Assembly: GCA_019787685.1 (NCBI GenBank)
Contig: JAHNUO010000005.1
Location: 310,001 to 374,000, forward strand
Length of the DNA: 64,000 nucleotides
Direction: 5' to 3'
DNA from: Chiua virens
Taxonomy: Eukaryota > Basidiomycota > Agaricomycetes > Boletales > Boletaceae
Shown here: in pieces, positions 22,527 through 33,883 of the stretch
Numbering within the stretch: the first letter of the stretch is position 1
Layout: the number at the start of each line of letters is the position of its first letter
Program-made: the position numbers and the translations under genes
Notes under the pieces: generated by a model
Seen by the model: the letters and a program-made list of their open reading frames with translations, nothing else
The model's database searches: none
Told to the model about the DNA's origin: nothing

Positions 22527-24138
22527 CAGTGACTCCCAAAACCGTTACAATGTTTGACCCCAATGCAGTGCACGAAGCACACTGCAAACACCCGTGGGAA
22601 TATCGCTTAGCATTGGTGAGACAAATGATAGTACACACTCCTGGCTACCTATAGGTACCTGGATCATGTGATTTGACCAAGTGGCTGTGGAGATATGGCC
22701 AATTTAAAACAGGAACTACATTGTAACAGTTTTGTCACTTTTGTTAATAGATAGGGTATTTGGTATATATCAATACTTGGTGTATCCTCCTGTGGCTTTA
22801 AGCACTGCCTCAATCCTCCTAGGCATGCTTTCAATCAATTTCTGACACACCTCAGCTGGTATCTTGTCCCATTCCTCCTGAGTCCTTTTCCATAACTCCT
22901 CTATCCCCTTAGGAGGGTTTTCATACTCTGCAAGCTTCCTTTTGAGGTAAAGCCAGATATGTTCTATGGGGTTAAGATCTGGAGACTGTGCAGGCCATAC
23001 CATAGTCCTGAAATCCTGTTCTTCTAGCCACTCCTTGACCCTTCTGCAAGTATGCTTTGGGTCATTGTCCTGTTGAAAGATGGTATCAGGAGGATTAAGA
23101 CCATAAAACTCCAGGGAAGCCTGGAGCTCATCCTTCAAAATTTGAAGGTAAAGGTCACCATCCATCCTACCATCAATCTTAGTGGCATACACAATGCCAT
23201 CCCAAGTCATACAGTCCCATAACATTAGAGAACCCCCTCCAAACTTGAGAGTTCCTTCAACCAACCTATCACTAAGGCCCTCTCCTGCCTTTTTCCATGC
23301 CTATTTGCGACCATCTGACCCAAGGTGATTGATCTTAGTCTCATCAGACCATACCACCTGTTTCCAGTCCTCCAGAGTCCAATATTTATGAGCATGGGCA
23401 AAGTCCAACCAAGCCTTGCAATGCTTGGCAGAGAGTAGAGGTCGTTTGGACTTGACTACAGCCTTCATACCAACTTTTTTCAAGTGACAACAAACTGTGT
23501 TAGGATGAAGAGGCTGATTGGTGATAGTGGAGAGGGCTTTGGTGGCTTGGACTGCATTCTCTGCCTTATTGCTAGAGATAAGATGAATAGCATGGCGGAT
23601 ATTGGCATCAGAAAGCTTTGATGGGCAACCTCCAATGGACTTCTGAAGGTCAGAATGCTCCTTGGAATGAAGCCTCCAGATAGCAGCAGTGCTGACACCT
23701 GTGCTAGAGGCAATGGAGCGAATGGAATGGCCAGAATCAAGTTGAGAGAGGATGGTATTTTTTTGAGTGACAGAGAGAGATCACGTGATGGTAGTGGTTG
23801 AAAGACAAGAAGCATGGGAACATATTTAGACTCAGACACTATGTTTATATGTGTATCTTTGTTTGTAGAACCAAATATGACCAACAATCCTTTTGTTTTA
23901 TTAAGATCCTATTAAATATTATAAAAGTGACAAAACTGTTACAATGTAGTTCCTGTTTTAAATTGGCCATATCTCCACAGCCACTTGGTCAAATCACATG
24001 ATCCAGGTACCTATAGGTAGCCAGGAGTGTGTACTATCATTTGTCTCACCAATGCTAAGCGATATTCCCACGGGTGTTTGCAGTGTGCTTCGTGCACTGC
24101 ATTGGGATTAAACATTGTAACGGTTTTGGGAGTCACTG
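22527..24138 (-). mobile_element. Tc1-like DNA transposon with 216-bp inverted repeats
   Basis: The element is 1612 bp, starts cagtgactcccaaaaccg and ends with its reverse complement, and is flanked on both sides by TA (22525-22526 and 24139-24140), the usual Tc1/mariner target duplication. The inverted repeats, 22527-22742 and 23923-24138, are nearly identical and unusually long for this group. The transposase gene lies between them on the minus strand. The high repeat similarity suggests a fairly recent insertion despite the nonsense codons in the gene. Confidence 0.92.
22770..23780 (-). pseudogene. Tc1-like transposase, DD34E, two nonsense codons
   Basis: Translation gives a helix-turn-helix region (SGHSIRSIASSTGVSTAAI, then RHAIHLISSNKAENAVQATK) followed by the DDE core: WSDETKI, FQQDNDPKHTC, and SPDLNPIEHIW, with 34 residues between the second Asp and the Glu. 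Length is about 335 residues, normal for Tc1. A TAG at 23301-23303 lies inside GRK-stop-AWKK, where Trp is expected, and a TGA lies near the N-terminus at about 23779. Otherwise the frame is open, so only a few point changes separate it from an intact gene. Confidence 0.85.
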
Positions 24139-24935
24139 TACTGCAACTCAGGGACTTTGCACTGTGAAGGTGTAGAAAATGACTTGAAGAATGCATGTCT
24201 TGAGTACTTCAGGGAAGAATTGGACTTGTGTGATGAAGAGCTGGGAGAAGGTGAGGGCCATTCACTAGTAATGTACACATCAGTGGCATTTGATAAGTGT
24301 AAATGCAATTGTATGTGTGTGATGAGACAATACAACCCAAGGCACACAAGGCCTTCTTCACAGAGTGTGAGCTTGCACTTGACAGCTGGAATGATCAATT
24401 TACCCAAGATCCCTTCCAATGTTATCTATAAATGACCCTCTCAGGGCAGATAAATTAACTTGTGCCATTCACACACTCCAACATCCTAATGCAAAGAGAC
24501 AAGCATTAAAGATCAAGTGCATCTCCTCGTACCTGTTCCTTGGGAACTTTTGGTACCCTACATACCCTGACAGTTATGGTACTGGTACATGGGCTGGCAC
24601 TGTCTTCATTGCCATCTGCTCCATCTCCATCTTTTTCATCCCTGACACCCTGTCCTCTCTTCTTGCACAAGCTGAAACATTTTTTGCTGACTAATCCTGT
24701 CCACACAGTCGAGGTTCACTGTGAATTTGAGCATCTCCACATTGCAATGATGAACACAGTATCCAGGAACAGATCATCCAGATGTTTATCTGTGTCATGA
24801 TTGGAGTATCCATTAGTGCCAAGACCCACATAGTTCGTTCTTGGGCTACCACATTGAGCTCTTGGAATTTGTAGATGTTTTGAATTTGATTTGATATATG
24901 ATACAGGTTACAATGGGAAGGGATACCTCTAGCTT
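24139..24935. other. Unassigned repeat-region DNA
   Basis: Plus-strand frames at 24157-24435 and 24419-24694 look partly protein-like (KNACLEYFREELDLCDEELG), but I cannot assign a family. They may be the interrupted remainder of the element into which the Tc1-like transposon inserted. Confidence 0.3.
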
Positions 24936-25961
24936 CTTTTTTTTTTGGACAAGTGATATTATTATATAGCAACCAAGCTAGTCTAGTCCTACATAATATG
25001 CTAAGGCAGGTGTAAAAAAACCTGGTCTGAGGGGAAATGCTCTTATGCACACCCTAAATCCCCAGGGGGTGTGGGGCTCTGTACACTAATCAGTGACCCT
25101 GGTAGTGTCAGGGGGCCAAGATAGCTTAATACCCACTAAAACCTCTAGGGCGGTCACCCAGTTCAGACGGTTGGTGTTGGTCACCACATTGTGCCAGGTA
25201 TACTTGATTTTGTTAGTGAAAGTGGTATTCTGTTTGGATTTTGCTAAATATCAGTTGATGTCAAGGCAGTTTTGGATTTTGTGTACCTACTGAGAGCTAA
25301 TTGTATGGACCAGGAGTTGAGCCCCTCCTATGGTTTGCTCACACTGCAGTACCCAAATCAGGTGCACTGATTCAGAGATGAGAATTCTTTTAAGTTGATT
25401 TTGTCCTCATTGGATTCAAGATTGTGTGTCTGGTTCGTCCATTTGTGGGACTGGGTCATGCAGTGTGGAGATGTTTCTGCATCCTAGGACATGGCCTACA
25501 GAGCTGGGAAAATGTAGTAGGTCCATCATGGGCCATAGATGTCTTGTTAATCCCCATATTTGCTGGTGAGTCTGGGAGTTGCACTTGAAGAGTATATGTT
25601 CTAGTGATTCTGCTTGATGGTCACAGTGGATACAGTTTGTGCATTGTTCATAGTTTGGTATGTGGTGCCAGAACTCATCAATGCACAGTGAGCCTGTTAT
25701 AGCATGGCATAGGAAGGCTTGGACTGGATGATGTATGTTGGGGTGGCACAGGTTCTTCCAGAGAGTGGAATCAGTTTCCATGCTGTCAGTGATGTCTTTC
25801 ATTACATATCTAGTTATATCTAGGCCCAAGTAAAGGGCACTCTTGCAAGGCCCACCACTATTGCCAGTGTCTTGTGGAAACAACATGAACTGGCTTAAAA
25901 GCCAACTGGCAGGGGATTTTGTCCTCTCAGGCCACATAAAGGGACTACCTATGTATGCCAT
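24936..25961 (-). mobile_element. 5'-truncated LINE-like 3' end with zinc-binding domain
   Basis: The minus frame from 25961 contains HPVQAFLCHAITGSLCIDEF and then CTNCIHCDHQAESLEHILFK with a further Cys. This matches the RT-associated zinc-binding C-terminus (C-x2-C...H-x4-C) of fungal non-LTR elements. A weaker continuation (SESVHLIWVLQCEQTIGG) occurs near 25310-25380 with stops. On the minus strand the copy ends in a run of A (plus-strand T run at about 24936-24946), as expected of LINE retrotransposition. The RT domain is absent, so the copy is 5'-truncated and dead. Confidence 0.65.
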
Positions 25962-27081
25962 AGCCTACCCCAGTTTGAGTGACCAGTTCAAACCAAAGCT
26001 TCCTGTTCCCTTACTAGTGCTTTATCTGTAGACACTATGGTACTACATACAGATCCACAATCTAATAAAAGTCCACTGCCTCACCAGAATGTTGTAGCAC
26101 ACTGACTAACCACCCTACTATTTATGCCATACCACCCAACAAGCGTCAGGAAATACAGCACAGTGACAGTAGGGCCAGGGGTGTCCTCTGACCATGTTGA
26201 CTTGGATGGTTTTTAGAACCCGATTTCCCCCTGTTATGAAGGCCTATGTCCACAGACACCCTTCTACAGGATTTGGCCAGTTTGGCAAAGCAACCAGTAA
26301 GTTGCCTCGTGAGTGGTTATGTGGCCACCCCTTCAACCAAGCAGGGCTACTGCCCCTGCAAACCTTCTTGAGTGAGGGCTTATGTCAGTTTGACATCCAG
26401 CTCCCAGACCACCAAAGACAGTTAGAGACTGACTGCAGGAGTCAGACGAGATACATACCTGGATTTTTCATGGTGGAGTCTGGCTACAGGCCAACTGCAA
26501 ACCTCCTTTACTAAGGGAGGACTCTTCATCCACACTGGTAGTTTTGAGTCCACAGCTCAGTGCTCAATCCCAGTGAGAAGTAATGATATGGGATCATATG
26601 CCAGTGTGTGCAAATGTAGGCGGTAGTTTGACATACATTTGAATACGAAATGGATGTGACCATCGGTTCTATGTCTATGAGCCTGTATATACACCACCAT
26701 CCAACTATGTTCATAGCTCTCATAGGTTTGCATAGCACCGGATCCTACTGAAAATCATCTATCTGATTCTATGTCAATGTAGTGATTTCAATAAGTGAGC
26801 ATGTGGGTACCCTTATGTGATTCTATGTGTAACTAGCAGTTGAGAGACTTGGGCCTTTCTAATTCTATGCCAACATAGTGATTTCAATGGGGAAGCACAT
26901 GCATACACTTATGTTATTCTATGCATAGCTAGCTGTCAAGAAGACCAATGCCATATACCCTGCAGTGATTCCTGCCCCAGCAGCCCCACCCACCCTAATA
27001 CATTGCATGTAACCCGACAATCTTGCCAACAACATCAGCTGTTCCCTTTGTCCAGATCCCATCTTTAACCTAGTAAAGGTA
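25962..27081. other. Unassigned DNA with a hairpin motif and a two-copy repeat
   Basis: A plus frame at 26194-26514 is unassigned. At about 26504-26526 there is the hairpin-forming motif cctcctttactaagggagga, which recurs near 40.95 and 41.02 kb. Between about 26765 and 26935 a segment of about 105 bp (attctatg...tagtgatttcaat...cttatgt) is directly repeated twice with divergence. No gene is recognised. Confidence 0.4.
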
Positions 27082-28745
27082 TCAGCATACTATGCTTGTT
27101 TGACAAAGAATCATGAGACATACTAGTTTTTCTGCCTCCTCTTTGTATTTCTGTAGTACACGATGGTAAGTATGATTACAATGTAATAAACAAGATGGAC
27201 ATACTGCTTTTGTCTCTGTCGAGAGTGCTTCATAGTACCCATTGAATTCTTCATGTGTTCCAGCTCCTGCTTTGATGTGCTTTTGCCAGTGGTGTGTGCA
27301 CAATGTACTTCAAGAGAATGTCATTGTGTTAGTTCTGTGAAAAGAAAAAGGTGACAACGTACTGTTGTGTTTTCTTTGAGTCTGGTCTCCAAGCAGTGGT
27401 GGGTTTCTTTTTGGTTGTCACAGTGTTTTCTGTTGGGGCTGGTGCTACCAGTGGGCCCAGTATTGGCATTGCATTTGAGCCTAGCATCAGTGAGTGACAT
27501 ACTTAATGGAAAATGGAGAGTGAACATACCTGGGCCGCCAGCCTGGGTACTACTAGCCTGAGTCTGGGTGGTTGCCTCATCATGGTTGAGGGCTGACTTG
27601 GACTCGGATATGGTGTTTGAGTTGCCTTTGTTGATGCAACATTGAGGTCGTGCTCTAGACAACCTATGTATGCCCACCATGATGTTAGTGTCAAAACAAA
27701 CAGTGAATTGAAACTTAAAGTATACAAGGGATTTCTAATCTCAACACCTGAGGTCAGTGTTTTCAAGTTGGGGCCTTCCAACTCGACCATGACAGCAGAC
27801 CCAGGAGTGCCTGACTGATTGAGCTCCTTGATTCCACTGTCAATATGCTCAGCCATTCGGTTGCTTGGTTCCTCAATGCTCACCATCATGTCCAACTCAG
27901 TGTTGCTGTCAGCAACCATGACTGGCCATGTTGGGTTGATTATCTTGGAAGAGTTTGACTTGGAGTCAGGTGTGGGGGCCTGAGTCATCATCATGGTGAG
28001 CCCAAGGGTGGAAACAAGAGGTGAATAGAGCAGATCCAGGCTGTCTGTAGATGTGAGGGTGTTTGGTTCTGGTGTGCTGAGGTTAAAATTGGTCTCCTCC
28101 AAGTCATTGTCCATAGTGGAGGTTTCGAGAGGTCCGGGAGACTTGGAACCCACAACAGCCATCAGAGAAGGACTCGTTGCCAGGGAGGATGATACTGGAA
28201 TTTTGATCTGGCTTACTTCACAACATGTTGTATTGTTACATTGTTTCCAGTGACATCCTGGGTATGATCTGACTCCATCTTCAGCTTGCATTTTCCACTG
28301 GTGCCACCTGAGATGCCTCCATTGTCATTCATCTTGTTGGTAAACCAGGTTTGCTTGTACAACAAATAAATTTGCTTTGCAAGCTCATCAAGCTTCCAGG
28401 CATCTTCACAGAAGTTGAGTTTGGGGAAAAGCTGGGCAATTTTGAAGCAGAAGGCCTTCTTCATTATGAGTGACATTGTTGTCCAGGTTGTGTTGGCATC
28501 AATGATTGTGTACTTGCAGAAGTTGTGCCACATGTCCTGCATGTTGGTTTTGATACTTGCAGTTTTTCCGCTATCGAGAGGGTAGTCATTTGCATCTTCT
28601 ATGAATGTTGTTGTTGATACACCATACACAAGTTGTCCAGTGGCAGTTTCTTTCCACTCCTTCCACTTCTTTATTGTCCAAAACTGAATATGTGGATAAT
28701 CCTCAGATTTGAGTTGTGGAAGTGGCAGATGGCTGGTAAGGTCAG
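27082..28745 (-). pseudogene. Conserved repeat-associated protein, multi-exon, unknown function
   Basis: A coding-like frame runs from about 28745 to 28213 (HIQFWTIKKWKEWKETATG, then MSLIMKKAFCFKIAQLFPKL and WKLDELAKQIYLLYKQTWF). It ends at a donor-like site (gtaagcc). A Ser/Asp/Thr-rich frame follows at about 28150-27720, and another short segment (HWQKHIKAGAGTHEEFNGYY) at 27300-27100. These look like successive exons of one gene family that I have seen only as hypothetical proteins in Agaricomycete repeats. No catalytic motif is visible, and I cannot build a continuous frame. Confidence 0.4.
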
Positions 28746-29389
28746 GTCAAAACATTGATGAGGTTGGGTCTATTGTAATGGCTTGTGAGTCTGTTGGTGA
28801 TGATGTTGCACTTGTATGATTGACATGAAGTTGTGAGACAAGCTTATTAAATGATTTTCTAGGGAGATAGTGAGCAACTAATTGTATAGAAAGAAAGCTT
28901 ACTCTAATGTGGACTATGCTGATTCAATTGTTGCATTTTTGATGCATAGCTTAACAACCATTTCTTCAAGGTCTTTGATATGTTGTGTATACTAGAGTAT
29001 ATATGCATATCAACTCATTCTGAAAAGGTAAAGAAAACTCACCATACTGATTTGATACTCATTTACAGTGTTGGGATTGGTCTATGCAGGTAACTGATGC
29101 AGTGCAGAGGTGCTGAAAGTATTGCTGGTGGTATTGTTACACTTCAATAAGTCAGAGAAACTGGAGGAAAAAGGACTGGAAGTGGCTTCATTGAGTAAAA
29201 GAGAGGTGTTGGTTGGCAGAGCAAGCGAGAGGTCGAGTGAAGTCATGGTTGTCATAATCTAAGTCATGTGTGGGAATTCCCAGTGTAGTAGTACATCTAA
29301 TCTGACTTCACGGCACTCTAGTACACCCACAATGTCAGTTCATGAAGTCCACATGCATGACAATGTCATCATCATCGACGTGGATGGTA
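28746..29389. other. Unassigned AT-rich DNA
   Basis: No recognisable coding sequence is present. The stretch ends in TA at 29388-29389, the target site of the fold-back element. Confidence 0.35.
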
Positions 29390-30958
29390 CAGTGAGCAAC
29401 AAAACTGTTGCAATGTCTGAACACAATACAGTGTGTGAAGCACACTGCAAACACAAGAAGGAATCTAACCATGCTATAGTGAGATAAAATGTAGTATATA
29501 CTCCTGGCTATAAAATGTCTTCCTAGGTCATGTGATTTGAATTAGTGGCTGTGTAGATAATTGTGTTTTAAACCACTCTTGTCATTGCAATGGTTTTGTT
29601 GCTGATCTACTAGTGTATAGAAGTCATATGTTACAATGAGATATTGTGCCAGCAATGGGTCATATGATGCATAAACAGTTCAATATAATGTAAACACAGC
29701 CAAACATCATCACCTTTACCACATTTTTTCATTATGAAATCCCTTTTCATTGATCAAATCAACCAGATCATTGCTTTCTTGAAATTGAGTCAATCAACCT
29801 GCCAGAGTTTTGTTTTCACTGGCTTCAATCACTCTACCATTAGTCATATTCATATAGAACACTGTCACAATCTTTCCAAAGCCTTTGATGGGCATCCATC
29901 CATTATTTCTCCTACCAACATGTACTATACTGTGTGATTACTTGATAATAGAAAGGCTAGAAATGCTGTCCATGTCATTACAACTCTTGAATATGTAAAG
30001 AACCATCCTATATCCTCTCAAACTGTCTGCTGTCACTTGAAAAATCTGGCATGAAAGCTATGGCAAATCAAAAACATCCACTTCTCTCCAAGCATCATAG
30101 GAGAGAAAGACTGGATTTTGCTTTAAGCCATGAATTTGGACTGTGGAGGATTAGAAATATGTTATATGATTACATGAGACCAGATGGTTGGAAATAGGCT
30201 TGGAAAGGGGCAGGGGGAGGCCTCAGTGATAGGACTATACAGGGTATAGTCAAGTTTAGAGAAGGATTAGTGCTAATATGGGGTTGTGCAACTTGGAAAG
30301 AGGTTGGAGTATCTTGCAAAATTAATGGTCAAGATGATCCAGGATTGTCCTTTACATCTTGGAGAGTTTTAATGACCTGGACAGCATTTCCAGCCTTTCT
30401 ATTATCAAGTAATCACACAGTATAGTACATGTTGGTAGGAGAAATAATGGATGGATGCCCATCAGAGGCTTTGGAAAGATTGTGACAGTGTTCTATATGA
30501 ATATGACTAATGGTAGAGTGATTGAAGCCAGTGAAAACAAAACTCTGGCAAGTTGATTGACTCAATTTTAAAAAAGCAATGATCTGGTTGGTTTGATCAA
30601 TGAAAAGGGATTTCATAATGAAAATATGATAAAGGTGATGATATTTAGCTGTGTTTACATCATATTGAACTGTTTACACATCATATGACCCATTGCTGGC
30701 ACAATATCTCATTGTAACATATGACTTCTATACACTAGTAGATCAGCAACAAAACCATTGCAATGACAAGAGTGGGTTAAAACACAATTATCTACACAGC
30801 CACTAATTCAAATCACATGACCTAGGAAGACATTTTATAGCCAGGAGTATATACTACATTTTATCTCACTATAGCATGGTCAGATTCTTTCTTGTGTTTG
30901 TAGTGCGCTTTGCACACTGTATTGTGTTCAGGCATTGCAACAATTTTGTTGCTCACTG
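29390..30958. mobile_element. Fold-back derivative of the Tc1-like element
   Basis: The outer ends are related to the Tc1-like element at 22.5 kb (cagtgagcaacaaaactgtt against cagtgactcccaaaaccgtt) and are flanked by TA on both sides. Here the inverted arms extend about 597 bp (29390-29987 and 30363-30958). Each arm includes the ITR plus the start of the transposase gene: the same 67-codon frame occurs at 29734-29937 on plus and 30413-30616 on minus. The central 375 bp carries a middle piece of the transposase (GAGGGLSDRTIQGIVKF). The 3' half of the gene has thus been replaced by an inverted copy of the 5' half. It is non-autonomous. Confidence 0.88.
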
Positions 30959-31557
30959 TATTCATGAAGAGTGGAAAACCTACAATATTAGTATTAATAT
31001 CAAGAATCCCAGTGAAAGGTAATCCATTGGATGTATTGTAGTTTTCCTAACCTTCAAGTTGCATTTTCAACAGACATTCGTATTTCAATTCACAAACATC
31101 TGCAAAAAGTTCACTCATGTTATGACAGAAGAGAAGATTCAGACTCAGATGACCATAGTCAGTGGGCTTGTAATTGAGAAAAATGAAACTAGTGATCAAG
31201 ACACCTCTGAGTCACTGTTGTAAGTTATTTCACCCAATATTATGACATCCTTTAACTTGAAGACATGCCAATGTCAATGCTATGGAGTGCTGTGTTCTCC
31301 AGAAGTTCATGTGGGATGTTGACCCTGCCAGCACTGTCAAACAAGAGGATGAGGATGCCGATGGGTTAGAGCTGTTGACCCAGGCATCACCACTCTGCAT
31401 GGTTGGATACCATCTTCCTCCTGCTGGGTATATTGGCCCTACAGGAATGGTTGAAGAGCTTTTTGTGCACTCCAAGAAGCGACTTAGAATGGACTAAAGA
31501 AGGTGACTTGAACCCTGCTTGTATTTCTTGCACATTTGGACTTGGCATTCACATCCA
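30959..31557. other. Tail region, probably end of the Tnp2-type element
   Basis: Short frames only (31282-31497 plus, 31230-31475 minus). Given the transposase C-terminus that ends at 31558 on the minus strand, this stretch may contain its last exon and the element's 3' end. I could not identify a terminal inverted repeat. Confidence 0.35.
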
Positions 31558-32003
31558 TCATGTATTTTTTTGTGTTACCAGGTTTGATTCCATATGATTG
31601 CACAAGTTCCATGCCACTTTTCTCAAGAACAAAAACCTCTCCTGCTCCTCTCCCGAAGGTAACTTGACTACATGAGGAATCATTGCAACAACTGACCATA
31701 TGGAGGTGATCTCAACAACAGTAAGCCCTTTGTCACCTAGCTTTGTGCATGATATGAGTGCACCTGAGGAGTCTTCAAGTAGCTGAGGGTCTGGGGATGA
31801 GTATAATCTCACAACTGCAAGATTAGTGAAGCTACAATCACGTTCTTCATTATCCTCATGGTTATTTTCACCATGACCTTGGATGAGTCACATAAAGAAG
31901 TGAACCTCAGCAAACTGCTCAACACTGTTCAGAGAGACCTCATGGATTTCCTCAGAATAAAAATATAAAAGCGAGAGAATGAAGCAATACCTTGATGTTC
32001 TGT
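31558..32003 (-). pseudogene. Tnp2-type transposase, C-terminal domain fragment
   Basis: Beyond the solo LTR, the minus strand encodes VEQFAEVHFFM, a TGA, and then SPDPQLLEDSSGALISC and EITSIWSVVAMIPHVVKLP. This matches the end domain that accompanies Tnp2-type transposases in Agaricomycetes. It completes the order expected from the preceding block. The domain's function is not known. Confidence 0.6.
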
Positions 32004-32675
32004 TGTAGGAGTTAGATACTCCTTACGGTTGCAGGATACCTTTTCCTCACTCTCCATCAAGTACTATCACCTCCTATCTCATCTGCTATCAACTTTGTGC
32101 CAGTCCAGTTTCATTCCCAGTGTTTACAGGTCATCCAAGTCCAATCCAAGTCCAATCCAAGTCAATGTGATCCAATCTGGTTTTATCGTATGTATTCCAC
32201 TTCATCTGATTTGACTTGTTCTATTTGATTTGGCCTTATTAAGGTCATTACTATCATAACACCATCCTTTCTTAAATACTCACCCTACATTGATCCTGTA
32301 TACTTACCTAGGGTCAGATTGCCTTTAACAGTCCTGGGTTGTGCCCAGGACTATAAAACCATGTTTTCTAATATCAAATATCATCTTTCTGCATTCAGGA
32401 GATCTTCTGTTTACTCTCCTGTGTGTGAGTGAGCTGGATAGCTTTCCTTTTACCTCGTCCTATCGTTCCTTTGTGTCTCATCTACTCGAATCAATCCTCT
32501 CATCACCTCAACTTAACCTGGATACTTTTCATCAACCGCTTTTCATTCTGGATCGTTCAGCAGCCTCTAGAACTCCTAGACAAACCCAAATCCTTCATTT
32601 CTTCAAAGATAACCCCCCTTGGGACAAACTTATCATCCTACCTTTCTTCATTTTATCTATTATTAGGTTTCTACA
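32004..32675. mobile_element. Solo LTR, family A (672 bp)
   Basis: The sequence begins tgtaggagttagatactcc and ends ggtttctaca, so both ends are TG...CA with the short inverted repeat TGTAG/CTACA. A second diverged copy lies at 52970-53682. A TATA-like cttaaatactcaccc and AT-rich promoter-like tracts are inside. No matching target duplication is found here (tctgt left, ccatg right), so a deletion may have accompanied insertion into the transposase gene. Confidence 0.7.
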
Positions 32676-33269
32676 CCATGCCATACGCACATCCTCAGGA
32701 GCCTTTTCTAACTCAGTGTATTGTGACCAGGCAGTTTGACCATTTGGTAGATGGAGCCGAGCCCAGTGTTGAGCCTTTGTTATGTTTTCTCCCATATGAA
32801 TGCTAAGAACATGGGTGTCACAATCAGGAAGCAGTACTTGTTGGTTATCACGCTTGGGAAGAAGAACAAAGCCATTCCCAAGGTCTGCAGTAGCATGTTG
32901 AGGAAGCTTGGAGTCATTTTTGGATGGATCAAGCTCTGGGAGCATGGCATAGGTAGCATTGAACTGACAGCAAAGGATACCTTGCTGAGCAAGATTGGAA
33001 AATGGGTCAGAAGGTTGTTGGATTTCTTGACCCAAATTTCCAATTGTGTGCTCCATTGTCCATTGTGAAGAACAAATTGGAGGACCAATGCAGATTGTTT
33101 CAAGGGTAAGATGGTTTATGAGGTGTACACATGGGCAGATAAAGTGAATTCAATCAACTCGATGTTGATAGAAAATGAGCTCAAATTCCTGCTCCCACTC
33201 AACAAGGAGCTGATTGGCATGGGCAAGATCATCTGAGGTAATATGATATTGACTAAGGATGCAAAGCGC
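32676..33269 (-). pseudogene. Tnp2-type transposase, C-terminal core fragment
   Basis: Starting at the very first base outside the LTR, the frame reads ALCILSQYHITSDDLAHANQ, then VDxIHFICPCVHLINHLTLE (x is a TGA) and QWTMEHTIGNLGQEIQQPS, and continues to WARLHLPNGQTAWSQ. The ICPCVH and TIGNLGQEI boxes are diagnostic for the C-terminal half of Plavaka/Tnp2 transposases. The in-frame TGA stands where the family has Arg. The block ends at 32676 against the solo LTR. Confidence 0.8.
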
Positions 33270-33883
33270 TGAAGGTAATAAATCCTGACTGTAGTGCAGT
33301 ACTCAGGGGGATTGAAAGAATGAAAAGAGGGTAAAGGAATGTGATTTCATTTGACCCAGGGACAACACTGAGTTGGTGAACGATGAGAAATGGTTTTTGA
33401 GCAGTCTGAGATGAATTGGGGGCAAATCTGGATTAAAACAGATAGAAAAGCGGATGTGGCAGTCCAAATCTGGATTGATAAAACATGAGGAGAGCAAGAG
33501 AAAGTGAACATTGACTGAAAACAATGTGAGACAGATGCACATGGGCAAAAGCTACTGTATTTTGTCAATACAGTGAATTTTATAGTCCTCAGGAATACCC
33601 TCAGACTTGTCCTAAGTAAGGATAATAAACAAAAGAAGGTTTTTGTATGGTATAAAGTTCAAGGGGCACCTGAATGTCCCTGCAAGGGCTGCATGACATG
33701 GTCTAGCCAATGCTAAGTACAAATAAGGAGCATTAAAAATAAAATAAAAGAGTCCAAGGCAAAACAAGCACTGGTACAGCAATCTGGATGAGTTCACACA
33801 AGCAGACAGATCAGGAGTGGGATTGGGTGATGATAGGGTGCAGAAAAGTGCTATGTGAGCACAGGGAATACCTATTCCCTACA
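33270..33883 (-). repeat. 3' LTR of family B element
   Basis: This is the 614-bp partner of 38109-38722. On the plus strand it starts tgaaggtaataaatcc and ends attccctaca. The first base outside (33269) is in phase with the split transposase. Confidence 0.8.

Noticed and set aside
22527..24138. LTR retroelement interpretation of the 216-bp repeats
   Set aside because: The repeats are inverted, flanked by TA and enclose a DD34E transposase.
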